DNA of 24,615 nucleotides from Christensenella sp. UBA4247 (GTDB lineage Bacteria; Bacillota; Clostridia; Christensenellales; CAG-1252). Where the stretch lies: contig DGWX01000044.1 in assembly GCA_002395405.1 (NCBI GenBank), forward strand, positions 1 through 24,615, read 5' to 3'. The position numbers and the translations under genes were made by a program. The notes under the pieces are model-generated. The model was given only the letters and a program-made list of their open reading frames with translations. It had not been told where the DNA came from and did no database searches. Shown here in pieces: positions 1 through 7,717 of the stretch (its first letter is position 1; each line of letters starts with the position of its first letter).

Positions 1-23
1 TCTACCAACTGAGCCATATCCCC
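1..23 (-). tRNA. tRNA, 5' part only (runs off the left edge)
   Basis: Read on the minus strand, bases 23 to 1 give a 7-nt acceptor strand GGGGATA, then TG, a GCTC D-stem and the D-loop AGTTGGTA, the standard start of a bacterial tRNA. The anticodon lies outside the window, so the amino acid cannot be stated. A strong promoter sits just upstream at 36-64. Confidence 0.85.
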
Positions 24-35
24 AAGTACTTTTGT

Positions 36-64
36 ATTATAGTGCATAACGGCGGCGTTTGCAA
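36..64 (-). promoter_or_regulatory. Promoter of the partial tRNA
   Basis: On the minus strand, TTGCAA (59-64) and a perfect TATAAT (36-41) are separated by 17 bp. This predicts a start a few bases before the tRNA 5' end at 23. Confidence 0.75.
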
Positions 65-114
65 GCGTTTTTTCGGAATTTTCCATTTTCGCCGCATAAG
101 CCGAATAAAAGTGT

Positions 115-142
115 AAAAAAGAGCCGCGTTTTTAGCGCGCTT
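115..142 (-). terminator. Probable terminator of the TMEM175-like gene
   Basis: Downstream of the stop at 165, the minus strand shows an imperfect GC-rich stem (AGC-G-CGC pairing with GCG-GCT, one bulge), followed by a run of six T (bases 115-120). Confidence 0.5.
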
Positions 143-164
143 CCGCTTGCGCCCTTCCCGATCC

Positions 165-749
165 TTACTCTTCTTTCGCCTTTTTTTCCTTGTTTTCGTT
201 TATCGTTCGGCTGATAACAAGATACAGCATCGCGATCAAAACCGAGATCATAATTGCCGCGGGGAAAAGAGTGATCCCGATCACGATTCCGATGATCTTA
301 ACGGAAATATCGATCGCCATGGAAATGCGAACGGATTTTAGATTTTTTCTCATACATTCGTGATGCCGCGCGAGAAGCTCGATACTGAGTTCGTTAAAGA
401 TCGTAATCAAAAGAACATCTATCCCGTATAAAAGCTGCGGAACGAGCTCGTTCATATTCCGACCCACGTACACGACGAGGAAGGGGATCATCGAAGAAAA
501 GAAAAGCATCGCGATATTCGCCCAAAGAACGCTGCGGTCGATCGTGTCCACGTCGTGCCACAAGCCGTGGATATTGATCCACATTCCGCCGAGCCAAAAG
601 AAGGAGATCGCATACGCGACGATCTGATAACCGAGGACGGTAAGGTCCGACCATTTCGTTCCGCCCGGGATCACGAATTCCAAAACGACGATCGTCATAA
701 TGATCGCCATGATCGCGTCAAAAAAAGCAACGAATCTTTCTTTTGTCAT
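165..749 (-). CDS. TMEM175-family (DUF1211) membrane protein, putative potassium channel
   Basis: This is a 194-aa integral membrane protein. The N-terminus reads ERFVAFFDAIMAIIMTIVVLE, matching the TMEM175 signature (R..xFSDAvxAIxxTxLxLE) on the first helix, with FFD in place of the usual FSD. About six hydrophobic segments follow, at residues 8-27, 37-57, 73-95, 103-122, 142-160 and 163-180. Bacterial family members form potassium-permeable channels; that function is inferred from the family. I chose the ATG at 749 because GAGGT lies 6-7 nt upstream and the signature starts four residues in; longer frames begin with TTG and lack a ribosome binding site. The gene stands alone, with terminators on both sides. 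Confidence 0.85.
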   Translation of the reverse strand: MTKERFVAFFDAIMAIIMTIVVLEFVIPGGTKWSDLTVLGYQIVAYAISFFWLGGMWINIHGLWHDVDTIDRSVLWANIAMLFFSSMIPFLVVYVGRNMNELVPQLLYGIDVLLITIFNELSIELLARHHECMRKNLKSVRISMAIDISVKIIGIVIGITLFPAAIMISVLIAMLYLVISRTINENKEKKAKEE

Positions 750-816
750 ACTTTTACCTCGCTTTTTCGATACTACTCTATCATTTCCGGCGCGATTTGT
801 AAAGTTTCGAACAAAC

Positions 817-852
817 AAAAACGGGAAAGTAATCGCTTGCTTTCCCGTTTTT
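817..852 (-). terminator. Terminator of glmM (works in both directions by sequence)
   Basis: A perfect 13-bp inverted repeat, AAAAACGGGAAAG (817-829) with CTTTCCCGTTTTT (840-852), encloses a 10-nt loop. It lies 24 bp after the glmM stop. Both strands end in five T. Confidence 0.85.
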
Positions 853-875
853 ATGCCCTGATCCCGCCTCTTTTT

Positions 876-2162
876 TTACCGTAGGCCGCCTCTTCGGATC
901 AACTCGGCGAGCGCCGAAGCCGCTTCTTCCGCTCTTTCCCTTGAAGGGTGCTCCGTCATAACGCGAACAAGGTTCTCCGTTCCGCTCTCTCTGACGAGGA
1001 CGCGCCCGACCCCGAAGCTCTCTTTGATTTTTTCCGCCGCCTCTCTTACCTCGTTCGTCAGCGCGGCTTTTTTATCCCGAACGGGAACGTTCAAAAGGAT
1101 CTGCGGATAGACTTTGAGTCCCGAAAGATCGGGCAAGTCGCCTTCTTGTTTTATCATCTTCATAAGCGCTGTTCCGACGAGGAGCGCGTCTCCCGTCATT
1201 AAATGGTCGCCGAGAACGATATGCCCCGACTGCTCGCCGCCGAGGCTGAGTTTCTCCGTTTCCATCGCTTTCGTTACGGCGCTGTCACCGACGGCGCAGG
1301 ATAGCGCGCGGATCCCCTTTTTCTCCAAACTCTCCAATACGCCGCTGTTCGTCATAACGGTAAGCGCGATCGTGTTCTTCCGAAGCGTTCCTTCTTCTTT
1401 CATTTTACACGCGAGAAGATATAAGATCTTATCCCCGTCCAAAATCTCGCCGCCTTTATTGACAGCCGCGATACGGTCGCCGTCTCCGTCCGCCGCAAAG
1501 CCCATATCCGCCGATACTTCTTTGACCGCGCGCGCCGTAACCGAAGGGAAAAGCGCGCCCGCTTCCTCGTTGATCCGATCGCCGTTTCTCCGATCGTTCA
1601 GGGGAAAAACCGTGGCGCCCGTTTTTTTCAATAGTTCTTTGAACGCAAAGAGTGCTCCGCCCGCGAAATCCACCGCCACCTTTACGCCCGAAAGATCGCC
1701 CGCAAAGGACAAAATAAATTCCTCGTATAAAGATAAGATGGACGGATCGCCTCGAACGGCGGCGTAAGAGGGGGCGTACGTGCATGACGCCATTTTCTCC
1801 GTTACGCGATCTCTCTCCTCCTCCGAAAGTTTTCCGCTTCTCGAAAAAACTTTCAGCCCGTTATGCGAGGGGGGATTGTGACTTGCCGTCACCATAACCG
1901 CGTACGTTTCTTCCCGCCTCGTCAGGCAGTAATAAAGCGCCGGCGTCGTTATAAGAGAGGTATAAACCGCCCTGCCGCCCGCGCGAGCGACTCCCGCCGC
2001 CAGCGCAGACACGAGCGAGGGAGAAGAAGGTCGGTTATCCGATCCGATCAAAACGTCACCCGAAGAGCCGAGCGCCGCTCCGAGGCGAAACGCGTCGCCG
2101 TCCGTCAAAGTCTTGCCGTATATTCCGCGAATTCCATCCGTTCCGAAAGTCAAATTTTCCAT
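876..2162 (-). CDS. glmM: Phosphoglucosamine mutase GlmM
   Basis: GlmM converts glucosamine-6-phosphate to glucosamine-1-phosphate, a cytoplasmic step toward UDP-GlcNAc for peptidoglycan. The 428-aa protein is slightly shorter than the usual 445. It has the N-terminal FGTDGIRG (6-13), the catalytic serine loop TASHNP (Ser94 is phosphorylated in the family), the metal-binding DGDGDR (225-230), the sugar-binding GEQSGH (309-314) and the C-terminal phosphate-binding RESGTE (391-396). glmS, the preceding enzyme of the pathway, starts 119 bp away in the opposite direction. The ATG at 2162 is the only usable start, because an in-frame stop lies about 40 bp upstream. It has no Shine-Dalgarno sequence, and a TACAAT box ends 5 nt before it, so the mRNA may be leaderless. 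Confidence 0.95.
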   Translation of the reverse strand: MENLTFGTDGIRGIYGKTLTDGDAFRLGAALGSSGDVLIGSDNRPSSPSLVSALAAGVARAGGRAVYTSLITTPALYYCLTRREETYAVMVTASHNPPSHNGLKVFSRSGKLSEEERDRVTEKMASCTYAPSYAAVRGDPSILSLYEEFILSFAGDLSGVKVAVDFAGGALFAFKELLKKTGATVFPLNDRRNGDRINEEAGALFPSVTARAVKEVSADMGFAADGDGDRIAAVNKGGEILDGDKILYLLACKMKEEGTLRKNTIALTVMTNSGVLESLEKKGIRALSCAVGDSAVTKAMETEKLSLGGEQSGHIVLGDHLMTGDALLVGTALMKMIKQEGDLPDLSGLKVYPQILLNVPVRDKKAALTNEVREAAEKIKESFGVGRVLVRESGTENLVRVMTEHPSRERAEEAASALAELIRRGGLR

Positions 2163-2167
2163 ATAAT

Positions 2168-2197
2168 ATTGTATGCGAAAGAGCGAAAAGTTGCCGA
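2168..2197 (-). promoter_or_regulatory. glmM promoter, predicted leaderless
   Basis: On the minus strand, TCGGCA (2192-2197; 4 of 6 to consensus) and TACAAT (2168-2173; 5 of 6) are 18 bp apart. Only five bases separate the -10 from the ATG, so transcription should begin at or next to the start codon. Confidence 0.5.
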
Positions 2198-2225
2198 TTC
2201 AAAGCGAAAATTAAAAATGCCGCTT

Positions 2226-2255
2226 TTGTCAAGTCCCGCCTCTCCCGCATATAGA
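2226..2255 (+). promoter_or_regulatory. Candidate glmS promoter
   Basis: TTGTCA (2226-2231) and TATAGA (2250-2255) are 18 bp apart; an overlapping TAGAAT at 2252 is an alternative -10. A strong SD (AGGAGGAG) precedes the glmS ATG at 2282. No glmS ribozyme is recognisable in this 119-bp space. Confidence 0.45.
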
Positions 2256-2281
2256 ATAAGCGACGCGAAAAGGAGGAGAGT

Positions 2282-4078
2282 ATGTGCGGCATCGTAGGAT
2301 ATACGGGACGGGAAAACGCCGTTCCCGTTCTTTTGAACGGACTGAAAAATCTCGAATACAGAGGTTACGACAGCAGCGGAGTCGCGATAACGGACGGCTC
2401 GCATATCTTTTTGGAGAAGCGCGCGGGCAGGATCCGGCACCTCGAAGAAGCGCTGAAAGAAACGCCCGCGGAAGGAAAATGCGGGATCGGACACACGCGC
2501 TGGGCGACCCACGGCGGCGCGAGCGATAAAAACGCCCACCCTTTCGCGTCGCGCTATTCCAAATTCGCCGTCGTACATAACGGGATCATAACGAACTATC
2601 TCGCCCTTGCCGAATTTTTGCGGGAAAAAGGCGTAACGCTTTTTTCGGATACGGACAGCGAGGTGATCGCGCATCTGATCGATTTTTATTACACGGGAGA
2701 CGTTCTCTCCGCTATTAAGCGAGCCGCGCGGGACTTAAAAGGCAGCTTCGCTCTCGGGATCATCAGCGTGTTCGAAAAAGACGTCCTGTACGGCGTTCGA
2801 AAAGACAGCCCTCTCCTTTGCGGGATCGGGAAAAGCGGAAATATGCTTTGCTCGGATTTTACGGGAATTTCCGCATATTGCGACGAATTTTACACGATGT
2901 CGAACGGGGAGATCGCGGTTCTTACGCCGCAAAGCATTTCGATTTACGACTTTCGCTTACAAAAAATCGAGTTCCAAACGGAAAAGAGCGAAGCCGCCGA
3001 CTTTTCCACCACAACGGAGGGAGCGGAATCCTTTATGCTTTCCGAGATCCGTGAGGTCCCGTCCGCCCTTTCTTCCACCCTCGAAAAGTATCCGGAGGAA
3101 AGACTCCGTAATTTCTTCAAAGAGGATTTCGGACGGATCTGCCTCGTGGGCTGCGGAAGCGCATATCACGCGGCTCTGCTCTTCAAAAGCACGGCGCGCG
3201 AACTCCTCGGCATTCGAACGGAAGACTATATCGCCAGCGAATTTCTGACCGAACGTTGGGAAGGAGACGGCAATCCGCTCGTTATCGCGGTCAGCCAAAG
3301 CGGCGAAACGGCGGACACGCTGCAAGCCGTCCGAAAAGCGAAAAAAGCGGGCGCAAAAGTCCTTTGCGTCTGCAACGTTCGCGCCTCTTCCCTCGTTCGT
3401 CTTGCCGACGAAGCGATCCTAACGCGCTGCGGCGCGGAAAGAGCGGTCGCGGCGACCAAGTCGTATGCCGCGCAAGCCCTCGTGATGTTTCTTTTGTGCC
3501 TAACGTACGCCGAGGCAAAGAAAAAGCTCTCCGAAAATCAAATCGATTTTTACAAAAAAGAACTTTCTTCCCTCCCCTTAAAAGCGGGAGAAATCGTAAA
3601 ACTCGAAGACAAGATCGCCGAAATATGCCTCTCGATCAAAGACGCGGAAGCAGTGTTCTTCCTCGGGAGAAACGCCGATTATTACGCTGCGAAAGAGGGC
3701 AGCCTCAAACTAAAAGAGATCAGCTACGTTTTTTCCGAAGCCTACCCTTCCGGCGAACTCAAACACGGAACGCTCGCCTTAATGGAAAACGGCGTTTATA
3801 CCCTATCGATCGCGACCGATCCGAGCCTCACCGCAAAAGACGCCGCCTCGATCGCCGAAGTTAAGGCGCGAGGCGCTCGAACCATCGCGATCACGACGCC
3901 GTCCGAGGAAAAAGAATTAAAAGCGGACGAAAGCCTTCTCGTTCCCGACTGCGCTCCGATCTTTTCGCCCCTTCCCGCGGCAATCGTTATGCAATACGTT
4001 TCCTATTTTATCGCAAAATATCGCGGTTGCGACACCGACAAACCGCGCAACCTCGCAAAATCCGTTACGGTGGAATGA
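2282..4078 (+). CDS. glmS: Glutamine-fructose-6-phosphate aminotransferase (isomerizing) GlmS
   Basis: GlmS makes glucosamine-6-phosphate from fructose-6-phosphate and glutamine, the committed step of amino-sugar synthesis. The 598-aa length is normal for the family. The N-terminus MCGIVGYTG exposes Cys2 as the glutaminase nucleophile, followed by NLEYRGYDSSG and the GHTRWATHG loop. Two SIS sugar-isomerase domains follow; the first contains CGSAYHA and SQSGETADT, and the conserved end is LAKSVTVE. The start is fixed by AGGAGGAG a few bases upstream and by the need for an N-terminal Cys. It is divergent from glmM, so the two consecutive pathway steps share one intergenic control region. It converges on the DUF4037 gene with only 38 bp between stops and no clear terminator there. 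Confidence 0.97.
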   Translation: MCGIVGYTGRENAVPVLLNGLKNLEYRGYDSSGVAITDGSHIFLEKRAGRIRHLEEALKETPAEGKCGIGHTRWATHGGASDKNAHPFASRYSKFAVVHNGIITNYLALAEFLREKGVTLFSDTDSEVIAHLIDFYYTGDVLSAIKRAARDLKGSFALGIISVFEKDVLYGVRKDSPLLCGIGKSGNMLCSDFTGISAYCDEFYTMSNGEIAVLTPQSISIYDFRLQKIEFQTEKSEAADFSTTTEGAESFMLSEIREVPSALSSTLEKYPEERLRNFFKEDFGRICLVGCGSAYHAALLFKSTARELLGIRTEDYIASEFLTERWEGDGNPLVIAVSQSGETADTLQAVRKAKKAGAKVLCVCNVRASSLVRLADEAILTRCGAERAVAATKSYAAQALVMFLLCLTYAEAKKKLSENQIDFYKKELSSLPLKAGEIVKLEDKIAEICLSIKDAEAVFFLGRNADYYAAKEGSLKLKEISYVFSEAYPSGELKHGTLALMENGVYTLSIATDPSLTAKDAASIAEVKARGARTIAITTPSEEKELKADESLLVPDCAPIFSPLPAAIVMQYVSYFIAKYRGCDTDKPRNLAKSVTVE

Positions 4079-4116
4079 AACACGGGATCCTCTTATCCGG
4101 ACGCCCGCTTTCTTTT

Positions 4117-5058
4117 TCAAATCGCCGCCATAATATGCGCGTTCCGAAGGGAAGGATCTTTGATCTTTCCGTTTACGCAATGCGCGAAAGAATCGAGGTG
4201 CAATCCGTCGTAATCGGAAAGCGCCTGACGGCGCAGTTCCTCTCCGAGCGCGGCGTTGATCCGGCGAATGCGGCTTCTCTTCTCGATCGCCTCGCCCGTT
4301 GCGTTTCCCTCGGTCAAAAGACTTTCGAGATCTTCTTTCAAAAGCGCGAAGGTCGGCAGTTCGATAAACGCGCGGAAAACCCATTTATAATAAGGCATAT
4401 AGCGCCTTTCCAGCAAAAACGCCGCGTGCATCGCGTGGCGAACGTACTCCACGATCGCGAGCTGCGCGCCCGCCTCGTCGCCCCTCAAAAGCAATCTTTC
4501 GAAGTTATAGTTCGCCGCTTGCTCCGCCGCGGAAAGGCATCCCGCGAGCTTTTTCAAGCGAACGTCTTCGGGGAAAAAGGCAAGTTTCTTTCTGACGTCC
4601 GAAAAGAACCCGAGATCGTCGCGAAAAACTTTTCCGTTCGTCGCTTCGATCAAATAATGTTCGGGGATCGTCAGCCACTTTTCGAGAGAAAGGTCGCCCT
4701 CTTCGCTCCCGACTTTGGATAAAAAGAAATCGCCCGCGCGAACGACGCCCTTTCTGCCCGCGTCGAAGGAAACGTCCTTGTTGCGAGTAAGCCCCATAAA
4801 TTCGTCCGGAAGTTTGGCATAAGCGCGTTCTAAACGAAACGCCGTTTTTCTGTCCACCACCTCTTCGGGCGGCAAAAACACGGTAAAGCCCGGTTCGAAA
4901 TCATGATCGCGGGAAAGCTCGTCGTCATAGCCGTAGCACTCCGATCCGCTGCCTACGAGCCCCACCGCAACGATCCCCGCGATCTCGGGAAATTCTTCGT
5001 CCAGCATCTTTTTCCCGAATTGGTCGTAATATGCTTCCGCTATTTCCATTCCTTTCAT
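4117..5058 (-). CDS. DUF4037 domain protein, nucleotidyltransferase-like
   Basis: This 313-aa protein starts MKGMEIAEAYYDQFG. Residues 40-55 contain GSGSECYGYDDELSRDHDFE, which resembles the nucleotidyltransferase-fold pattern G-S-x-S followed by an acidic D-x-D pair. The remainder is alpha-helical with no membrane segment or signal. The family is DUF4037 as I recognise it; its substrate is unknown. The ATG at 5058 overlaps the TGA of the upstream TPR gene (ATGA), with GGAG upstream, so the two are translationally coupled. Longer frames that run into the TPR gene use a non-ATG start and are rejected. Inference: it may transfer a nucleotide to a small molecule or protein, with the TPR protein as partner. 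Confidence 0.75.
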   Translation of the reverse strand: MKGMEIAEAYYDQFGKKMLDEEFPEIAGIVAVGLVGSGSECYGYDDELSRDHDFEPGFTVFLPPEEVVDRKTAFRLERAYAKLPDEFMGLTRNKDVSFDAGRKGVVRAGDFFLSKVGSEEGDLSLEKWLTIPEHYLIEATNGKVFRDDLGFFSDVRKKLAFFPEDVRLKKLAGCLSAAEQAANYNFERLLLRGDEAGAQLAIVEYVRHAMHAAFLLERRYMPYYKWVFRAFIELPTFALLKEDLESLLTEGNATGEAIEKRSRIRRINAALGEELRRQALSDYDGLHLDSFAHCVNGKIKDPSLRNAHIMAAI

Positions 5059-5903
5059 AGCTTTACTCCGTAAATTTTTTCCGCTTCGCCTTTCAGCTCC
5101 GATTCGGTCAAGAACCAACCGTAATATCCGAAGACGGGCGCGCACTTTTCCGCAACGAAAGCGTAGTTTCCGTCCTTCTTCAATCCTTCCGTTTTTAAGA
5201 GTTTTTCCGCGCGATCAAGGTGCCCTTCTATCTCCTCTTCCCCTTTCTCCAAACCGCTCTCCTTCTCGGCAAGAGACGCGAGATTCAGCTCGGTGATCGC
5301 CATTTCCGGCTCGTTCCCTTTGCCGGAAGACAGGATCGACAGCGCCTTTTGATACAGTTTGCGCGCTTCTTCGAAACGGGAAAGATCCACGAGCGCCAGC
5401 GCGAAATTATTGTATAAACCGGCAAGCCTTTCGTCCGTTTCGGGCAGCTTTTCTTCGTAGATCGCGCGCGCCTCTTCGAAAAGAGGGATCGCTTTTTCCG
5501 CGTTTCCGAAGGCTTTATAAACCGTGGCTGCGTTCAAAAACGAGGTCGCCGCGCCTACGGTAGAGCGAATTTCCAGCTCGTCCACGAGGCGAATCGCCAT
5601 CTCCGCGCTCTCGATCGCTTTCTCTTTTTTACCTCTTTTGCGATAAAGCCCCATTTGCTCTTCGTACACGCTGAACGCGCCCTTCTTATCGTTTCCGAGT
5701 TTCGCTTCTTCTAGCCAATAGGAAAGATGGCGTTCGGCGCCGTCGTAATCGTTTCGCGAAAGATATTCGTCCAGCTTTTCGATCACGCGCCTGACGTCGA
5801 TGGGTTTTACGACGTCCGTCTTATACGCGTCCACGCAAAAAGGGCATTGGGGATCGGTATAATCCGTAACGTCCATTTCCGTAACTTTCTTTTCTTCTTC
5901 CAT
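5055..5903 (-). CDS. TPR (tetratricopeptide) repeat protein
   Basis: This is a 282-aa soluble protein. From about residue 60 to 200 it is built of helix pairs with TPR spacing, for example A-x-x-x-x-x-A-x-x-Y..GNAEKAIPLFEEA and LSRFEEARKLYQKALSI. TPRs mediate protein-protein contacts. The N-terminus (residues about 15-25) holds a Cys-Pro-Phe-Cys pair within DPQCPFCVDAYK, which could bind metal or be redox-active; that is only a suggestion. The SD (GAGAGG) precedes the ATG at 5903. The stop of the ATP-grasp gene lies 9 bp upstream and the DUF4037 start overlaps its own stop by 4 bp, so it sits in the middle of a coupled three-gene set. Confidence 0.85.
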   Translation of the reverse strand: MEEEKKVTEMDVTDYTDPQCPFCVDAYKTDVVKPIDVRRVIEKLDEYLSRNDYDGAERHLSYWLEEAKLGNDKKGAFSVYEEQMGLYRKRGKKEKAIESAEMAIRLVDELEIRSTVGAATSFLNAATVYKAFGNAEKAIPLFEEARAIYEEKLPETDERLAGLYNNFALALVDLSRFEEARKLYQKALSILSSGKGNEPEMAITELNLASLAEKESGLEKGEEEIEGHLDRAEKLLKTEGLKKDGNYAFVAEKCAPVFGYYGWFLTESELKGEAEKIYGVKL

Positions 5904-5912
5904 AGAAACCTC

Positions 5913-6791
5913 TCAGTTTTTCAATAATTCCTTTTCGATCTTTTCGGCGTATATCGCCGCAACATCCACGCCCGTAACTTTTTTGATCAGCTTGAAATGC
6001 GCGTTCGAATTGACCTCCACAAGGAGATAGTTCCCATCCTTTTCCACAAGATCCACGCCCGCGTAAAAAAGCCCGAGCGCGCTTGCCGCCTTTTCGGCGA
6101 GCTCTTTGATCTCTTTCGTCAATTCGATGCTTTCGCCCGATCCGCCGAGTTCCGCGTTCGCGCGAAATTCGCCTTTCGCCGCCGCCCGTCTCCGCATAGC
6201 TGCGACCGCTTGCCCCGCGATCACGATCACGCGCAGATCGCTTGCTCCGCATTCGACGTACTCTTGATACAAATGCGGCTCCGGAAGAAGCCTCTTTCGA
6301 AGCGCGAGCAGCTCGTTTTCGTTTTTTGCGAGATATACCTCTTTCCCGAAAGCGCCGAAACACTTTTTTACAACGAGGGGGAAGCCGAGCTCTTTTATAA
6401 CGTTTCTTACGAATTCACCCTTTTCTTCCCCCGCGAAAAACAAGGGAGAAGGAATTGTTTTCGGCTGCGGGACAGAATGCGCGAGAAGGGAAATATGCGT
6501 CAGCATTTTGTCATCCGAAAGGCGGATCGCGTCCGCTGTGTTAAACAAACGGACGCCTTCGCTTTCGAGAAGCCGCGCGATCGAATAATCTTTATCGAGA
6601 AATACGGCAAAATCAAGAGGAATATCCCCTTTCGCGCCGCCGTCAAGGCGCATAAAAAGATCGTCCGTTCGGATCAAGGGGCAGGAATAGCCCCGTTCGG
6701 AAAGCCTCCGCGCGATTTCGAGGGCGCCTTCGTCCCCGCCGCGCCAATACGCGTTTACGACGACCGCGCCGTTAGGCTTTTTCGATGTCAT
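5913..6791 (-). CDS. RimK-like ATP-grasp ligase
   Basis: This 292-aa protein shows the ATP-grasp fold of the RimK/LysX group, enzymes that join a carboxylate to an amine through an acyl-phosphate. The nucleotide-binding region includes VVKKCFGAFGKEV (140-152) and the QEYVECG segment (176-182). The metal-binding residues are in GVDLVE (Asp247) and LVEVNSNAHF (Glu259, Asn261). DLRVIVIAGQAVAAMRR (185-201) followed by GEFRANAELGG is typical of RimK. The substrate is not predictable. The start ATG at 6791 lies inside the last 20 bases of metA in another frame, with only a weak SD, so translation probably depends on metA. It heads the ligase-TPR-DUF4037 set. Confidence 0.85.
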   Translation of the reverse strand: MTSKKPNGAVVVNAYWRGGDEGALEIARRLSERGYSCPLIRTDDLFMRLDGGAKGDIPLDFAVFLDKDYSIARLLESEGVRLFNTADAIRLSDDKMLTHISLLAHSVPQPKTIPSPLFFAGEEKGEFVRNVIKELGFPLVVKKCFGAFGKEVYLAKNENELLALRKRLLPEPHLYQEYVECGASDLRVIVIAGQAVAAMRRRAAAKGEFRANAELGGSGESIELTKEIKELAEKAASALGLFYAGVDLVEKDGNYLLVEVNSNAHFKLIKKVTGVDVAAIYAEKIEKELLKN

Positions 6792-7680
6792 ACGGGGTAA
6801 CCTGATACACGTAATAGTTCAGCCAATTATAAAAGATCAAATTCGCCGCGCTCTTCCATTTAACGATGATCGCGTCCCCTTTTTCGTTCAAATAATTAAC
6901 GGGCGGCTCGATCTTTTCCCCTTTGTCAAGGTCGCGCTTATATTCTTTATAGAGCGTATCGCGGTCATACTCCGAATGCCCGGTCAAAAAAATCTTTTTG
7001 TTATCTCGGCTTTTCAGGATCGAAATGCCGCACTCTTTCCCGCGCGCGAGAACTTCGAGCTCGGGCGACGCCATAACGGCCTCTTCATCGATCTCCGTAT
7101 GGCGGCTCATCGGAATGCAGAATTCGTCGTCCATTCCTTTGAGCAAAGGATCGAATGGATTGACCGCCGCGTTTTTATAGATCCCGAACAGCTTCTTTTT
7201 CAAAGTTCGCTTTTGGATCCCGTAATGATAATAAAGCCCGGCTTGCGCGCCCCAACAAATAAACATCGTGGAGGTAACGCTCTTTTCCGCCCAAGCCATA
7301 ATGCTTTTCAGCTCGTCCCAATATTTAACTTCTTCAAAAGGAATGGTCTCCACCGGCGCGCCCGTGATCACGAGCCCGTCGAAACGCTTGGTTTTGATCT
7401 CATCGAAGGTTTTATAAAACTTCGAAAGATGATTCTCCGAAACGTGAGTGGGGGTATAGGAATCCGTTTTGATCAAAGTAACTTTGACTTGCAAAGGAGA
7501 ATTCGAAACCAGCCTCAAAAGCTGCGTTTCGGTTTCGATTTTGGTGGGCATCAAATTAACGATCGCGATCTCGATCGGTCGAATGTCCTGAGAAGACGCG
7601 CGCACGTCCCCCATTACGAATATATTTTCATCGGATAAAACTTGATACGCCGGAAGCGCTTTCGGTATGACGATCGGCAT
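6772..7680 (-). CDS. metA: Homoserine O-acetyltransferase (MetA family)
   Basis: MetA acylates homoserine, the first committed step of methionine synthesis. The 302-aa length is typical. The nucleophile is Cys142 in FICWGAQAG, with His235 and Glu237 in LTGHSEYD completing the catalytic set. Residue 111 is Glu in GAPVETIPFEEV; in this family Glu111 goes with acetyl-CoA use and Gly111 with succinyl-CoA, so O-acetylhomoserine is the predicted product despite the historical name homoserine O-succinyltransferase. AAGGAG lies 7 nt before the ATG at 7680. metY is 37 bp upstream and uses exactly this product. The end overlaps the ATP-grasp gene by 20 bp. Confidence 0.95.
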   Translation of the reverse strand: MPIVIPKALPAYQVLSDENIFVMGDVRASSQDIRPIEIAIVNLMPTKIETETQLLRLVSNSPLQVKVTLIKTDSYTPTHVSENHLSKFYKTFDEIKTKRFDGLVITGAPVETIPFEEVKYWDELKSIMAWAEKSVTSTMFICWGAQAGLYYHYGIQKRTLKKKLFGIYKNAAVNPFDPLLKGMDDEFCIPMSRHTEIDEEAVMASPELEVLARGKECGISILKSRDNKKIFLTGHSEYDRDTLYKEYKRDLDKGEKIEPPVNYLNEKGDAIIVKWKSAANLIFYNWLNYYVYQVTPYDIEKA

Positions 7681-7717
7681 AATTTCTCCTTTTCCCTTTC
7701 GGGGAGCTTCGTTTCGG

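Noticed and set aside
2163..2281. glmS ribozyme upstream of glmS
   Set aside because: The 119-bp space is too short for the full ribozyme and I see none of its conserved core; a plain promoter explains it.
4027..4722. Plus-strand open frame overlapping the glmS end and the DUF4037 gene
   Set aside because: No SD, composition typical of a shadow frame, and it overlaps two supported genes.
7681..7717. S-box or T-box leader for metA or metY
   Set aside because: Only 37 bp and 10 bp precede these genes; no riboswitch can fit.
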